From NCBI RefSeq assembly GCF_000385215.1, contig NZ_ARQK01000055.1, positions 1 through 64,000 on the forward strand: a DNA stretch of 64,000 nt, in the 5' to 3' direction. How positions within the stretch are numbered: the first letter of the stretch is position 1; every line of letters starts with the position of its first letter. This stretch comes from Thioalkalivibrio thiocyanoxidans ARh2 (GTDB lineage: Bacteria; Pseudomonadota; Gammaproteobacteria; Ectothiorhodospirales; Ectothiorhodospiraceae). The notes beneath the pieces are model-generated. The model ran no database searches, was not told the origin of the DNA, and was given only the letters and a program-made list of their open reading frames with translations. A program made the translations under genes and the position numbers. Below, one piece after another: positions 15,966 to 25,514 of the stretch.

Positions 15966-16739
15966 ATGCGCATTCTGGTAAGTAACGATGATGGTATCCA
16001 TGCGCCCGGCATACAGTGCCTGGCGGGTTGTCTGCGTGAAGTCGCGGAGGTGCGCGTGGTCGCGCCGGATCGAGATCGCAGCGGCGCCTCCAACAGTCTG
16101 ACGCTCGTGCGGCCCGTTCGTGCCCGCGAGGTGGCAGGGGAAGGGATCCAGGTGGACGGAACGCCGACCGACTGTGTGCATCTCGCGCTGACCGGTCTGC
16201 TCGGGGACTGGGAGCCGGACGTCGTGATCTCGGGGATTAACTCCGGCGCCAACATGGGGGATGACGTGCTTTATTCGGGTACGGTTGCGGCGGCGATGGA
16301 AGGCCGTTTTCTGGGGTTGCCGGCCATTGCGGTCTCGCTGGTCGGTACAGACCTGAAACATTACGCGGCAGCCGGACAGGTCGTCCTCAACCTGCTGGAC
16401 CGGATTCATCGTGTACCACTGCCGGCAGCTACGATCCTGAACGTCAATGTCCCTGATCTGCCTCGCGAGGAGATTCGCGGAGTGCAGGCGACGCGCCTGG
16501 GTAATCGGCACCGTGCCGAGCCGATGATCGCGGACGCCGATCCACGCGGGCGCCCGATCTACTGGGTGGGCCCGGCAGGTTCGGAGCAGGACGCAGGCCC
16601 AGGTACGGATTTTCATGCGGTGCGAGAGGGATATGTGTCGGTGACTCCCATTCAGGTGGACCTAACGCGTTACGACGCCATCGATACGGTGGGTCGCTGG
16701 CTGGAGGATGCAACGCCCGGGAGCCACCATGGTTCCTGA
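15966..16739 (+). CDS. surE: SurE, 5'/3'-nucleotidase and exopolyphosphatase
   Basis: A 257-residue metal-dependent phosphatase acting on nucleoside monophosphates. The metal ligands Asp8, Asp9, Ser39 and Asn92 are in place ([30 protein letters not shown]). I start at the ATG giving [10 protein letters not shown], the standard N-terminus; the frame is open about 250 bases upstream but that stretch is not conserved. A TATATT box near 15932 is a candidate -10. It overlaps pcm by 11 bases, as in the widespread surE-pcm-nlpD-rpoS cluster. Confidence 0.96.
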   Translation: MRILVSNDDGIHAPGIQCLAGCLREVAEVRVVAPDRDRSGASNSLTLVRPVRAREVAGEGIQVDGTPTDCVHLALTGLLGDWEPDVVISGINSGANMGDDVLYSGTVAAAMEGRFLGLPAIAVSLVGTDLKHYAAAGQVVLNLLDRIHRVPLPAATILNVNVPDLPREEIRGVQATRLGNRHRAEPMIADADPRGRPIYWVGPAGSEQDAGPGTDFHAVREGYVSVTPIQVDLTRYDAIDTVGRWLEDATPGSHHGS

Positions 16740-17394
16740 TGCGCGTGGGGCCGGGTTGACGTCGGGTCGGGCGAGGGAGCGGCTGATTCGTTTGCTGGAG
16801 GGTCAGGGCATTCAGGATCGCCGGGTGTTGGAAGCCATCCGTGCCGTGCCCCGGCATTTGTTCGTGGAAGAGGCGCTGAGCCACCGTGCCTACGAGAACA
16901 TCGCCTTGCCCATTGGCCACCGGCAGACGATCTCGCAGCCTTTTATCGTGGCGCGCATGACCGAGGCGCTGCTGGAGGGCGGCCCCGTGAGCACGGTGCT
17001 GGAGATCGGTACGGGTTCGGGGTATCAGGCGGCAGTGCTGGCGCCGTTGGTGGACCGGGTGTACTCCGTCGAGCGTATCCAGGCGCTCAGTCGGAACGCG
17101 AGGGAGTTGCTGAGTCGACTGGGGATCAACAATGTCAATCTGCGCCATGGTGACGGGGCGGAAGGGTGGCCCGAGCGGGCGCCCTTCGACGGGATCCTCC
17201 TGACTGCCGCTCCACACAACGTCCCGGAAACCCTGCTGACCCAGCTCGCACTCAATGGTCGTCTCGTTGCCCCCGTCGAGGGACCGGACGGGCGTCAGCA
17301 GTTGGTGCGCTACACGCGCACCGAAGAGGCCTACGTGCGCGATATCCTCGACGCGGTGATGTTCGTACCGATGTTGCCCGGTGCGGAGCAGTAA
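16729..17394 (+). CDS. pcm: Protein-L-isoaspartate O-methyltransferase
   Basis: 221 residues. It methylates isoaspartyl residues so that damaged proteins can be repaired in stationary phase. The SAM-binding motif [10 protein letters not shown] is at 91-100, and the family motif [16 protein letters not shown] starts near 66. The chosen start ATG 16729 lies inside the surE 3' end with GGGAGCC upstream; an in-frame codon at 16708 is an alternative. Confidence 0.95.
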   Translation: MVPDARGAGLTSGRARERLIRLLEGQGIQDRRVLEAIRAVPRHLFVEEALSHRAYENIALPIGHRQTISQPFIVARMTEALLEGGPVSTVLEIGTGSGYQAAVLAPLVDRVYSVERIQALSRNARELLSRLGINNVNLRHGDGAEGWPERAPFDGILLTAAPHNVPETLLTQLALNGRLVAPVEGPDGRQQLVRYTRTEEAYVRDILDAVMFVPMLPGAEQ

Positions 17395-17441
17395 GGTGCC
17401 GGTATGGCCGAGCATGACCGATCCAGCCGACGGGATATCGC

Positions 17442-18026
17442 ATGAAGCTGTTTGAGCCGCTCTATGACCGCGTCATGCAGTGGTCCCGGCACCGGCATGC
17501 GCCACGTTATCTGGCAACGCTCTCCTTCGCCGAGTCTTCCTTTTTTCCGGTGCCGCCGGATGTCATGCTGGCGCCCATGGCGGCTGCCCGTCCGCGGTCA
17601 GCATGGTATCTGGCCGCTCTGACCACGATCTTCTCCGTGCTGGGGGGGCTGCTGGGCTTTCTGATCGGGTGGGCGGCGTTCGAATGGATCGGGCCATGGC
17701 TGGAGCGCTGGGGATATGGCGCGGAGCTCGCGCAGGCGGAGGCATGGTTTGCGGTATGGGGGGTCTGGGTCGTGCTGATCGCCGGGTTCTCGCCGATACC
17801 CTACAAGCTGTTTACGGTGACGGCCGGGGCCTTGTCCATGGCCCTGATTCCATTCGTGATTGCTTCGCTGATCGGGCGGGGGTTGCGGTTCTTCCTGGTG
17901 GCGCTGGTCATGGCGTGGGCGGGTCCGCGCGCCGAACGGCATCTGCGACCCTATATGGAGCGAATTGGCTGGGCGGGCGTGGTGGTGCTGCTGGGTGCGA
18001 TCGCGATCGTCTGGTTCATGGAATAG
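17442..18026 (+). CDS. YqaA/DedA-like VTT-domain inner-membrane protein
   Basis: A 194-residue membrane protein. It has the SNARE-associated (VTT/DedA) pattern: FAESSFFPVPPDVMLAP near 26-45, several glycine-rich hydrophobic spans (about 50-72, 103-125, 130-160, 172-192), and the reentrant-loop motif GFSPIPYKLFTVTAGAL. DedA-type proteins are implicated in lipid carrier handling and membrane homeostasis. This subgroup (YqaA) commonly sits between pcm and nlpD/rpoS, as here. Confidence 0.9.
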   Translation: MKLFEPLYDRVMQWSRHRHAPRYLATLSFAESSFFPVPPDVMLAPMAAARPRSAWYLAALTTIFSVLGGLLGFLIGWAAFEWIGPWLERWGYGAELAQAEAWFAVWGVWVVLIAGFSPIPYKLFTVTAGALSMALIPFVIASLIGRGLRFFLVALVMAWAGPRAERHLRPYMERIGWAGVVVLLGAIAIVWFME

Positions 18027-18030
18027 TCCC

Positions 18031-18798
18031 TTGACACGGGCATTGGGACAAGCAGTTGCACTGGTGGCGATCGCCGGGCTGGTGATCGCGCTGTTCAGCG
18101 GCTGTGCCGCGCGGGCGCCCAGCCCGGCACCCGATTCGCCGCGCACGGGCGAGCGGGTCCCCGAGACACATACTGTTCAGCGCGAAGAGACTCTGTACCG
18201 CATTGCGCAACGCTACGGTCTGGAGTGGCGTGAACTGGCCCAGCGCAATGCGATCAGCGCTCCGTACATTATCTATCCCGGCCAGGAATTGCGCCTGCGC
18301 GGTGGCGCGCGCTCGTCCCCCCCCGAAGCCCCCCGCCGGGAGCAGGAAGAAATGGGGACCGCGACCCGCAGCGACGCCGACGATGGCAGCGCCGGGGAAT
18401 CCACGCGCTCTGAGCCACCGCCGGATGACCCGGGCGGTTGGCAATGGCCAGCCGACGGCGACGTGTTGCGTAACTTCTCGAGCAGCGGGGCCCGGCGCGG
18501 TCTGGCCATTGGCGGAGAACGCGGTGACGACGTACGGGCAACGCGGAGCGGTGAGGTGGTCTATGCAGGTGGCGGCCTCGTGGGGTATGGTCGACTAATA
18601 ATCCTGAAACATGATGCGCGCTTCCTGAGCGCCTATGGCCACAATGACGAGCTGCTGGTGGCTGAAGGGGATCAGGTCGAGGCCGGTGACACCATCGCGC
18701 GCCTGGGGTCATCCGGAGCGGAAAGGCCCATGCTGCATTTCGAGATACGGGTGGACGGGACGCCCGTGGATCCGACGCGGTATCTGCCGGACCGCTAG
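18031..18798 (+). CDS. nlpD: NlpD-like lipoprotein with LysM and degenerate M23 domains
   Basis: About 255 residues. A lipoprotein signal ends in FSGC near residue 26. A LysM domain follows (THTVQREETLYRIAQRYGLE to YPGQELRL). After a low-complexity linker comes an M23 peptidase-like domain (about 150-250). The zinc ligands of active LytM enzymes are not all present: GERGDDV stands where an H-x3-D would be. This fits NlpD as an amidase (AmiC) activator rather than a hydrolase. The start is uncertain. I use TTG 18031, five bases after the YqaA stop; the frame is open further upstream. The TAG stop abuts a repeat remnant. Confidence 0.92.
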   Translation: MTRALGQAVALVAIAGLVIALFSGCAARAPSPAPDSPRTGERVPETHTVQREETLYRIAQRYGLEWRELAQRNAISAPYIIYPGQELRLRGGARSSPPEAPRREQEEMGTATRSDADDGSAGESTRSEPPPDDPGGWQWPADGDVLRNFSSSGARRGLAIGGERGDDVRATRSGEVVYAGGGLVGYGRLIILKHDARFLSAYGHNDELLVAEGDQVEAGDTIARLGSSGAERPMLHFEIRVDGTPVDPTRYLPDR

Positions 18799-18820
18799 GG
18801 AAACACTGATCAATGGATGG
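18798..18820 (+). repeat. Left-end remnant of the palindromic element (copy 3)
   Basis: Directly at the nlpD TAG stop the sequence reads GGGAAACACTGATCAATGG, matching the terminal repeat of copies 1 and 2. No matching right end is found in the 240 bases before rpoS. The rest of the nlpD-rpoS gap (18821-19059) is GC-rich and otherwise shows only a few weak inverted repeats, so this is a decayed or end-deleted copy. Confidence 0.65.
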
Positions 18821-19059
18821 GTACTTAACATCGCGGTCGTTTGTCTCAGGCCCGCGGGGCGCGCTCCCTCGGTCAGCGGCTTGAGGGGGCCTTTGGTGTT
18901 TGGATCCGCGTTGTCGGGCCTCCAGGTGCGTGGACATCGGTTGTGCCGGTCGAGCGCCGCGGCTGGCTGCAGCGGTGGGTTCGCAGCGGGAGGCATGGGT
19001 AAACGTATGCGCCAGCATGTGGCTCACTAGCCCGGCTTAACAGGGAGTACAGTTCATCC

Positions 19060-20139
19060 ATGGCGAAATCCCGGAAACCGGTCGACTCGGAGACGGACGC
19101 AGACCACTTGATGGGCGAGGAAAGTGGTCTGTCGAGTGGAGGAGATCCGGACCATCTACTACGTGCGAACGGTGATCCCCTGGCGACGGATCAGGGTAAT
19201 CCGGAAGACGGCGTATTGCCGGCGCCGGATGACGAGAAGGAGCTTTCCCCGGAACAGGATTTGCCAGTGCGCCCCCGCACGCTGCGCGATGCGCGTCCAG
19301 CCGAGCTCGACGCGATCCAGATCTATCTGCGCGATATCGAGTATCGGCCGCTGCTGACCCCCGAGGAGGAGCGCAAGTACGCGCGTCTGGCACGGGACGG
19401 CGATGAAGCGGGTCGGCGGCGCATGATCGAATGCAACCTCCGCCTGGTGGTGAAGATCGCACGGCGCTATCTGAATCGTGGTCTCCCGCTACTGGATCTG
19501 ATCGAGGAGGGCAATCTCGGGTTGATGCATGCGGTCGAGAAGTTCGACCCCGAGCGGGGCTTTCGTTTCTCGACTTACGCGACGTGGTGGATCCGGCAGA
19601 CGATCGAGCGGGCCCTGATGAACCAGGGCCGGACCATTCGCATACCCGTGCATGTCAGCAAGGAACTTCGCATGCATGCACGTATCGCGCGCAACCTGAC
19701 CCAGGAGTTGGGGCGCGACCCTACGGAAGAGGAACTGGCGCAACGTCTGGGCAAGCCGGTGGCCGAGGTCCAGAAACTGAGGGCGATGTCGGAGCCCTCT
19801 ACCTCCATGGATCTGCCGCCAGGACCGGATGGCGAGCGATCCCTGACGGATATCCTCGCCGACGTCAACGCTCAGGAGCCGTCGTCTCTGCTGGAAGACC
19901 AGGATATCCAGCACCTGGTGGAGGAGTGGTTGGGGGAACTCGACTACAAGCAGCGCGAGGTCCTGGTGCGGCGGTTCGGGCTTCACGGGTTTGAACGCTC
20001 GACCCTGGAGCAGGTGGGGGCCGAGATCGGCGTGACGCGGGAGCGCGTGCGGCAAATCCAGATGGACGCGCTCAAGCGTCTTCGCCGCCTGCTCGAATCG
20101 CGCGGCATGAAGGGCGACGAAGTCCTGCCGAAATCCTAG
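19060..20139 (+). CDS. rpoS: RNA polymerase sigma factor RpoS
   Basis: A 359-residue group 2 sigma factor for stationary phase and general stress. An acidic N-terminus is followed by region 1.2 ([20 protein letters not shown]). Region 2 includes [20 protein letters not shown] and [18 protein letters not shown]. Region 3 and the region 4 helix-turn-helix ([18 protein letters not shown]) follow. The fixed nlpD-rpoS order separates it from RpoD/RpoH. GGGAG precedes the ATG. In relatives the main rpoS promoter lies inside nlpD. The 262-base leader here carries a repeat remnant that could affect leader structure. Confidence 0.97.
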   Translation: MAKSRKPVDSETDADHLMGEESGLSSGGDPDHLLRANGDPLATDQGNPEDGVLPAPDDEKELSPEQDLPVRPRTLRDARPAELDAIQIYLRDIEYRPLLTPEEERKYARLARDGDEAGRRRMIECNLRLVVKIARRYLNRGLPLLDLIEEGNLGLMHAVEKFDPERGFRFSTYATWWIRQTIERALMNQGRTIRIPVHVSKELRMHARIARNLTQELGRDPTEEELAQRLGKPVAEVQKLRAMSEPSTSMDLPPGPDGERSLTDILADVNAQEPSSLLEDQDIQHLVEEWLGELDYKQREVLVRRFGLHGFERSTLEQVGAEIGVTRERVRQIQMDALKRLRRLLESRGMKGDEVLPKS

Positions 20140-20178
20140 GGTCTAGGGTAGGCCCGTGGCCGGGTCGGGAGCCTGCCC

Positions 20179-20559
20179 TTACTCGCCGCCGTCGATGATT
20201 AGCGCGGCCGCGACCTCGCGACCCTCCGCCATGATGAGATTGTACGTCCGACAAGCGGCGGCGGTATCCATGATCTCCACCCCGAATCCCTCGTTGCGCA
20301 AGTAGCGCCAGACCTTCCGGTCCGGGAATTGCTGTACCTCGCCGGTACCGATTAGCAGCACTTCGGGGGGGTGGTGGATCACGGAACTCAGGTGTTCGAC
20401 TGCCAGCGCATCGATGGTATCAACCGGCCACTCCTGCTCCAGTGAGTTCGGGCGCACGATCAGGCTTCGGGTATACCCGACCTGATTGATCCCTACCGCG
20501 CCGGACTCGTAGCCGGTCACGATGTAGGTTTCCTCGCTGGTGACTTCGGAGAACAGCAT
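20179..20559 (-). CDS. Mth938-like (DUF498) domain protein
   Basis: A 126-residue single-domain protein. It has the Mth938/NDUFAF3-like features: a strand block around YTRSLIVRPNSL, then PPEVLLIGTGEVQQFP, and GVEIMDTAAACRTYNLIMAEGR near residues 95-116. It is soluble with no signal peptide. Eukaryotic relatives help assemble respiratory complex I, but bacterial members are uncharacterised. It is convergent with rpoS and divergent from alaC. Confidence 0.88.
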   Translation of the reverse strand: MLFSEVTSEETYIVTGYESGAVGINQVGYTRSLIVRPNSLEQEWPVDTIDALAVEHLSSVIHHPPEVLLIGTGEVQQFPDRKVWRYLRNEGFGVEIMDTAAACRTYNLIMAEGREVAAALIIDGGE

Positions 20560-20747
20560 GGGCTACACGCTACTCCGGGCGCGTGGCAGGCTCAAGAACA
20601 GCCATTTGCAACGTGGCCGATCCAGTGCCGGATTCGTTGACAGAGGCGGGCCCGGGTTATACTTTGGCGCGCTTTCCGGTGCAAGGGGATTCCGCGGCGT
20701 TCCCCCGATCTGCTGCCGGCTCGCTTGGCCCAACCAGGACCTGACCC

Positions 20748-21977
20748 GTGACCGACGCCTTTCCTCGTATCGAACGCCTACCGCCCTACGTCTTCAACAT
20801 CGTGAATCAGTTGAAGGCCGAGGCGCGTGCCCGCGGAGAGGACATTATCGACTTTGGCATGGGCAACCCGGACCAGCCGACGCCGCGTCACATCGTCGAC
20901 AAGCTGTGCGAGGCGGCCCAACGGGGCGACACTCACCGCTACTCTGTGTCGAAGGGGATCCCGCGCCTGCGCCGGGCGATCACCCGGTGGTACAAGACTC
21001 AATTCGACGTCGAGCTGGACCCGGAGACCGAGGCGATCGTGACCATCGGCTCCAAGGAAGGCCTGGCGCACCTCGCGCTGGCGACGCTGGGGCCGGGGGA
21101 TGCCGTGCTCGTCCCGAACCCCGCCTATCCGATCCATCCTTATGGCTGCGTGATTGCCGGGGCGGATGTGCGCCATGTGCCCCTTACGCCGGAGGTCGAC
21201 TTCTTCGCCGAGCTGGAACGGGCCATTCAGGACTCCTGGCCGAAGCCGAAGATGCTGATCCTGAATTTCCCGGCCAATCCGACCACGCAGTGCGTCGATC
21301 GGGAGTTTTTCGAGCAGGTCGTTGCGATCTGCAAGGAACATGGGATCTGGATCGTGCATGACCTGGCCTATGCGGAGATCAGCTTCGACGGCTACAAGGC
21401 GCCGTCGATTCTGGAAGTGCCGGGGGCGAAGGACATCGCGGTCGAGTTCTACACCCTGTCGAAGACCTACAACATGCCGGGCTGGCGTGTTGGTTTCATG
21501 TGTGGCAATCCGACGCTCGTGGCCGCGCTTGCGCGTATCAAGTCCTATCTGGATTACGGAACCTTCACACCGATCCAGGTCGCTGCGATCGCGGCGCTGG
21601 AAGGCCCGCAGGACTGCGTGGAGGAGATTCGCGAGCTTTATCGTTCTCGGCGCGACGTGCTGTGCGAAGGGCTCGACAAGCTGGGCTGGCACGTGGAGAA
21701 GCCGAAGGCGACCATGTTTGTCTGGGCACCGATCCCGGAGGCCTACCGCGAGATGGGATCGCTCGAATTCGCCAAGAAGCTGCTGCGTGACGCCAAGGTG
21801 GCCGTCTCGCCGGGGATCGGCTTCGGCAACTACGGGGACGATTTCGTGCGCTTCAGCCTGATCGAGAACGAGCAGCGCACGCGCCAGGCGCTACGGGGCA
21901 TCAAGGCCATGTTCCGTGCCGACTCGATCCTGGCGGATGCGGCCACCGAGCCGCCGGCGCCGGCTCGAGGCGAATAG
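20748..21977 (+). CDS. alaC: Glutamate-pyruvate (alanine) aminotransferase, AlaC type
   Basis: A 409-residue class I PLP aminotransferase making alanine from pyruvate and glutamate. [11 protein letters not shown] lies near 36-46, the alpha-carboxyl and cofactor motifs include [10 protein letters not shown], and the PLP lysine is Lys239 in [12 protein letters not shown]. It starts at GTG 20748. It is followed by hom and thrC at 60- and 39-base gaps on the same strand, an order seen in other gammaproteobacteria, so the three may be co-transcribed. Confidence 0.92.
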   Translation: MTDAFPRIERLPPYVFNIVNQLKAEARARGEDIIDFGMGNPDQPTPRHIVDKLCEAAQRGDTHRYSVSKGIPRLRRAITRWYKTQFDVELDPETEAIVTIGSKEGLAHLALATLGPGDAVLVPNPAYPIHPYGCVIAGADVRHVPLTPEVDFFAELERAIQDSWPKPKMLILNFPANPTTQCVDREFFEQVVAICKEHGIWIVHDLAYAEISFDGYKAPSILEVPGAKDIAVEFYTLSKTYNMPGWRVGFMCGNPTLVAALARIKSYLDYGTFTPIQVAAIAALEGPQDCVEEIRELYRSRRDVLCEGLDKLGWHVEKPKATMFVWAPIPEAYREMGSLEFAKKLLRDAKVAVSPGIGFGNYGDDFVRFSLIENEQRTRQALRGIKAMFRADSILADAATEPPAPARGE

Positions 21978-22036
21978 CAATCAGGAATTCATCCGGGCGC
22001 ACCGCCCGCACGCAGAGCAGACAAGACAAGGCTTTT

Positions 22037-23350
22037 ATGACGCCGGTAAAGATTGGAATCCTGGGACTGGGCACGGTTGGCTGCGGCACAGTCAATGTGC
22101 TGGACCGCAACGGAATCGAGATCGCGCGACGGGCAGGCCGTGGCATCCAGGTAGTGGCCGCCGCCGCGCGCGATGTCCAGCGTGAGCGCGAATGCGACTG
22201 CTCGCAGATCCGCCTGACCACGGACCCGGCGGCGGTCGTCAACGACCCGGAAGTCGAGGTCGTTGTCGAACTGATGGGCGGCACCGACCCGGCGCTGAAC
22301 CTGGTCCTGGCCGCGATCGATGCCGGCAAGCACGTCGTCACCGCCAACAAGGCCTTGATCGCATTGCATGGCAATACGATTTTCCAGCGTGCCCAGGAGA
22401 AGGGCGTGATGGTGGCGTTCGAGGCCGCGGTGGCCGGGGGCATCCCGATCATCAAGGCCATCCGCGAGGGCCTGGCCGGCAATCAGATCGAGTGGCTGGC
22501 CGGGATCATCAACGGCACCGGCAACTTCATCCTGACGGAGATGCGCGACAAGGGTCGGGATTTCGACGACGTCCTGGGCGAGGCGCAGGCACTGGGCTAT
22601 GCCGAGGCCGACCCGACCTTCGATGTGGAGGGTATCGATGCCGCGCACAAGCTGGCAATCCTGGCGTCCATCGCGTTCGGCATCCCGCTGCAGTTCGACC
22701 GTGTGGCGGTCGAAGGCATCAGCAATATCACGCGCGAGGATGTCGGATTTGCTGCCGAGCTGGGCTATCGCATCAAGCATCTGGGAATCGCGCGGCGCAC
22801 CGACAAGGGCTACGAGCTTCGCGTTCACCCGACGCTGATCCCGGAGCGCCGATTGATTGCCAATGTCGATGGCGTGATGAACGCGGTGCTGGTCAATGCC
22901 GACGCGGTCGGCCCCACGTTGTACTACGGCGCGGGTGCCGGTGCCGAGGCGACCGCCTCCGCGGTGGTGGCCGATCTGGTCGACGTCGTGCGCGCCCTGA
23001 CCACGGACCCCGAGAACCGGGTCCCGCATCTCGCCTTCCAGCCGGATGCCCTGTCGGACAAGCCGGTGCTGGACCTGTCCGAGGTGGAGACGTCCTTCTA
23101 CCTGCGCCTGCGCACCCAGGACCGTCCGGGCGTGCTGGCCGATATCACCCGTATCCTGGGCGAGCACGGCATCAGCATCGAGGCGATTCTCCAGCGCGAG
23201 CCGGACCCGGAGCGCGGCGAGGCCACGATCATCATGCTGACGCACAAGGTCCGCGAGGGTGCGATGAACGAGGCGATCGCCGCACTCGAAGCACTGGACC
23301 ACCTGCTGACCCCGATTACTCGCATCCGCATGGAAGGGCTGGGCCGCTGA
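22037..23350 (+). CDS. hom: Homoserine dehydrogenase
   Basis: A 437-residue stand-alone enzyme that reduces aspartate semialdehyde to homoserine. The dinucleotide fold is at the N-terminus (GILGLGTVGCGTV near 8-20). The catalytic domain includes GIINGTGNFILTEM near 154-168 and EAQALGYAEADPTFDVEGID. A C-terminal ACT domain (about 350-430, RPGVLADITRILGEHGISIE) provides likely threonine feedback control. It lies between alaC and thrC. Confidence 0.97.
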   Translation: MTPVKIGILGLGTVGCGTVNVLDRNGIEIARRAGRGIQVVAAAARDVQRERECDCSQIRLTTDPAAVVNDPEVEVVVELMGGTDPALNLVLAAIDAGKHVVTANKALIALHGNTIFQRAQEKGVMVAFEAAVAGGIPIIKAIREGLAGNQIEWLAGIINGTGNFILTEMRDKGRDFDDVLGEAQALGYAEADPTFDVEGIDAAHKLAILASIAFGIPLQFDRVAVEGISNITREDVGFAAELGYRIKHLGIARRTDKGYELRVHPTLIPERRLIANVDGVMNAVLVNADAVGPTLYYGAGAGAEATASAVVADLVDVVRALTTDPENRVPHLAFQPDALSDKPVLDLSEVETSFYLRLRTQDRPGVLADITRILGEHGISIEAILQREPDPERGEATIIMLTHKVREGAMNEAIAALEALDHLLTPITRIRMEGLGR

Positions 23351-23389
23351 GCCTGCGCTCTTGCTTTCGCAAAGACTAAAGAGAACACC

Positions 23390-24532
23390 ATGGCCTTTGG
23401 ACACCGCTATACCGGACTGATCGAGCGCTACCGTGACCGCCTGCCGGTCCACGACGACACCCGCATCATCTCGCTGGGCGAGGGCAACACGCCGTTGATC
23501 CGACTGAACAACATCCCGCGCGATCTGGCGCGCGAGGTCGAGATCTACGTGAAGTTCGAGGGCCTGAACCCCACCGGTTCGTTCAAGGACCGCGGCATGA
23601 CCATGGCCGTCACCAAGGCTGTGGAAGAGGGTTCGCGTGCGATTGTCTGCGCCTCTACCGGCAACACTTCGGCCGCGGCCGCCGCCTATGCGGCACGGGC
23701 CGGGATCACCGCATTCGTCGTGATCCCGGATGGCAAGATCGCGATGGGCAAGCTGGCCCAGGCGATGATGCACGGGGCGACGGTCATCCAGATCGAAGGC
23801 AACTTCGACGATGGCATGCGCCTGGTGAAGGAGGTCGCCTCCAACACGCCGGTGACACTGGTGAACTCGGTCAATCCGTACCGGCTGCAGGGCCAGAAGA
23901 CCGCCGCGTTCGAGATCGTCGAGGAGCTCGGCCGTGCGCCGGACTACCACTGTCTGCCGGTGGGCAATGCAGGCAATATCACCGCGCACTGGATCGGCTA
24001 CAGCGAGATGGCGGCCAAGAGCAGCGACGACGTGACCGAGGCCTGTTCCTACTGCAAGGGCCACTGCAAGTACGCCGGCGGCGGCATGGTAGGGAACCGG
24101 CCGCACATGGTCGGCTATCAGGCGGCCGGGTCCGCGCCGTTCATGCGCGGGGCGATGGTCGACAACCCGGACACCGTGGCTACTGCGATCCGCATCGGGC
24201 ATCCGCAGTCCTGGGACATGGCCTGGAAGGTGCGCGAGGAGTCCAGCGGCTGGTTCGACGAGTGCCAGGACGACGAGATCCTGGCCGCGCAAAAGCTCCT
24301 GGCCGAGAAGGAGGGCGTGTTCTGCGAGCCGGCGTCTGCGGCATCGCTGGCCGGCGCCCTGCGCGACATCCGCGAGGGCAGGATTCCGGAAGGGTCCACC
24401 GTGGTGTGCACCCTGACCGGTAATGGCCTGAAAGACCCGGACACCGCGATCGCGCAGAGTGTGGTGCAGCCGACCAAGGTGCCGGCGGAACTGGAAGCGG
24501 TCTCCCGCGCGATTCGCGACAACCTCGCCTGA
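23390..24532 (+). CDS. thrC: Threonine synthase with a cysteine-containing insertion
   Basis: A 380-residue PLP enzyme converting O-phosphohomoserine to threonine. The PLP lysine is Lys66 in [11 protein letters not shown], and the phosphate-binding loop is [12 protein letters not shown]. The usual short class runs straight from this loop to a GYQAAG block. Here there is an extra segment, about residues 210-240, containing C219-x2-C222-x3-C226 ([11 protein letters not shown]) and a glycine stretch. It could bind metal or be a disulfide switch. RBS AAAGAG lies before the ATG. Confidence 0.95.
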   Translation: MAFGHRYTGLIERYRDRLPVHDDTRIISLGEGNTPLIRLNNIPRDLAREVEIYVKFEGLNPTGSFKDRGMTMAVTKAVEEGSRAIVCASTGNTSAAAAAYAARAGITAFVVIPDGKIAMGKLAQAMMHGATVIQIEGNFDDGMRLVKEVASNTPVTLVNSVNPYRLQGQKTAAFEIVEELGRAPDYHCLPVGNAGNITAHWIGYSEMAAKSSDDVTEACSYCKGHCKYAGGGMVGNRPHMVGYQAAGSAPFMRGAMVDNPDTVATAIRIGHPQSWDMAWKVREESSGWFDECQDDEILAAQKLLAEKEGVFCEPASAASLAGALRDIREGRIPEGSTVVCTLTGNGLKDPDTAIAQSVVQPTKVPAELEAVSRAIRDNLA

Positions 24533-24582
24533 GGGGCTGAATCAGGGCCACTGGCGCGCCCCGTCGCATGTACAGGGGGGCG

Positions 24583-25371
24583 TCAGGGCTTGCTGCGCAG
24601 ATCCAGGTCGTACAGGGTGTCACCACCCAGACGGAAGATGCGACACGGGGGACGCAGGGCTTGATCGAGCGTCTCGATCTCGGGCAGGGTGATACCGTGC
24701 CGCCCGGACCCGATCAGCATCGGTGCGATCGTCAAATGCAGGCGGTCCAGGGCGTCACTGGCGAGGAAACGCGAGACCGTTCGGCCTCCGCCCTCGACGA
24801 GCAAACGATGCAGGCCGTGTTCCGCCGCCAGGCGGTCGCGGATCTGCGGCGGGGCAAAGCGCCCGTCCTCATCGGCTGGAATCTCCATGCATTCGACATG
24901 GGCGGGCATGTCACACGGACCAAACCCCTCTGCGTGAACAACGAGCGTTTTCACCTCGTCGTGACGGAATACATGCGCAGTCGGATCAATGCGTCCTTCG
25001 GGGTCGAGAATCACACGCACCGGATGGGCGCCCTCGGCCTTGCGGACGGTCAGACGGGGATCATCGGCGACCACGGTGCCGGCACCTACCACGACGGCGT
25101 CCACCAGCGCGCGCAATCGATGGAGATGCTCGATGTCCTCGGGGCCGGTCACGAACTGGGAATGCCCGGTGTAGGTGGCGATGCGGCCGTCGAGGCTCTG
25201 GCCGAGTTGCGCCACGGTGATACTTTCCGACTCGATAATCGGGCCGTACAGTTCCAGCAGGTCGTGTGCGGCCGGGGCGAGGGGGCCGGGCAGGGGGCAG
25301 CAGCCCGGATCGGCGCGCTGCGCCAGCAGCCAGCGCCAGGCCTGCTCCTCGGTGACTGGATAGGCCGTCAC
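24583..25371 (-). CDS. RibD C-terminal-domain (pyrimidine reductase-like) protein
   Basis: About 262 residues with the reductase half of RibD only: SITVAQLGQSLDGRIA, a VDAVVVGAGTVVADDPRLTVR block near 90-110, and LLVEGGGRTVSRFLA near 190-204. No zinc deaminase domain precedes it. Canonical members reduce the riboflavin ribityl precursor with NADPH; stand-alone versions have unassigned substrates. The start is uncertain: GTG at 25371 gives the N-terminus (M)TAYPVTEEQAW. The frame is open to 25698, but the upstream part looks non-coding. It is divergent from a RibA-type gene, which fits a riboflavin link. Confidence 0.82.
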   Translation of the reverse strand: MTAYPVTEEQAWRWLLAQRADPGCCPLPGPLAPAAHDLLELYGPIIESESITVAQLGQSLDGRIATYTGHSQFVTGPEDIEHLHRLRALVDAVVVGAGTVVADDPRLTVRKAEGAHPVRVILDPEGRIDPTAHVFRHDEVKTLVVHAEGFGPCDMPAHVECMEIPADEDGRFAPPQIRDRLAAEHGLHRLLVEGGGRTVSRFLASDALDRLHLTIAPMLIGSGRHGITLPEIETLDQALRPPCRIFRLGGDTLYDLDLRSKP

Positions 25372-25514
25372 GCCGGGAATTTCCGGGTTTCGCGACCCTG
25401 AGGGCGCACATGCGATAGGCTTGGGGGAAGCTGGGGCGACTGGTCGCGGCCGGACAAGGTGGAATTCGCGTCCTGCGGGCTGGTCATAAGACAAACTCCA
25501 TTGGGAAGGACCTG

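Noticed and set aside
17965-18030. Extended N-terminus of nlpD overlapping the YqaA gene
   Set aside because: The extra residues are tryptophan- and arginine-rich and would spoil the lipoprotein signal; the frame is open there only by chance.
21989-24292. A 767-codon open frame antisense to hom and thrC
   Set aside because: It spans two well-supported genes and the gap between them, and its translation is low-complexity with no recognisable motif.
25372-25514. Possible FMN riboswitch before the RibA-type gene
   Set aside because: The conserved core bases of the FMN aptamer are not seen, and the gap is short and shared with a divergent gene.
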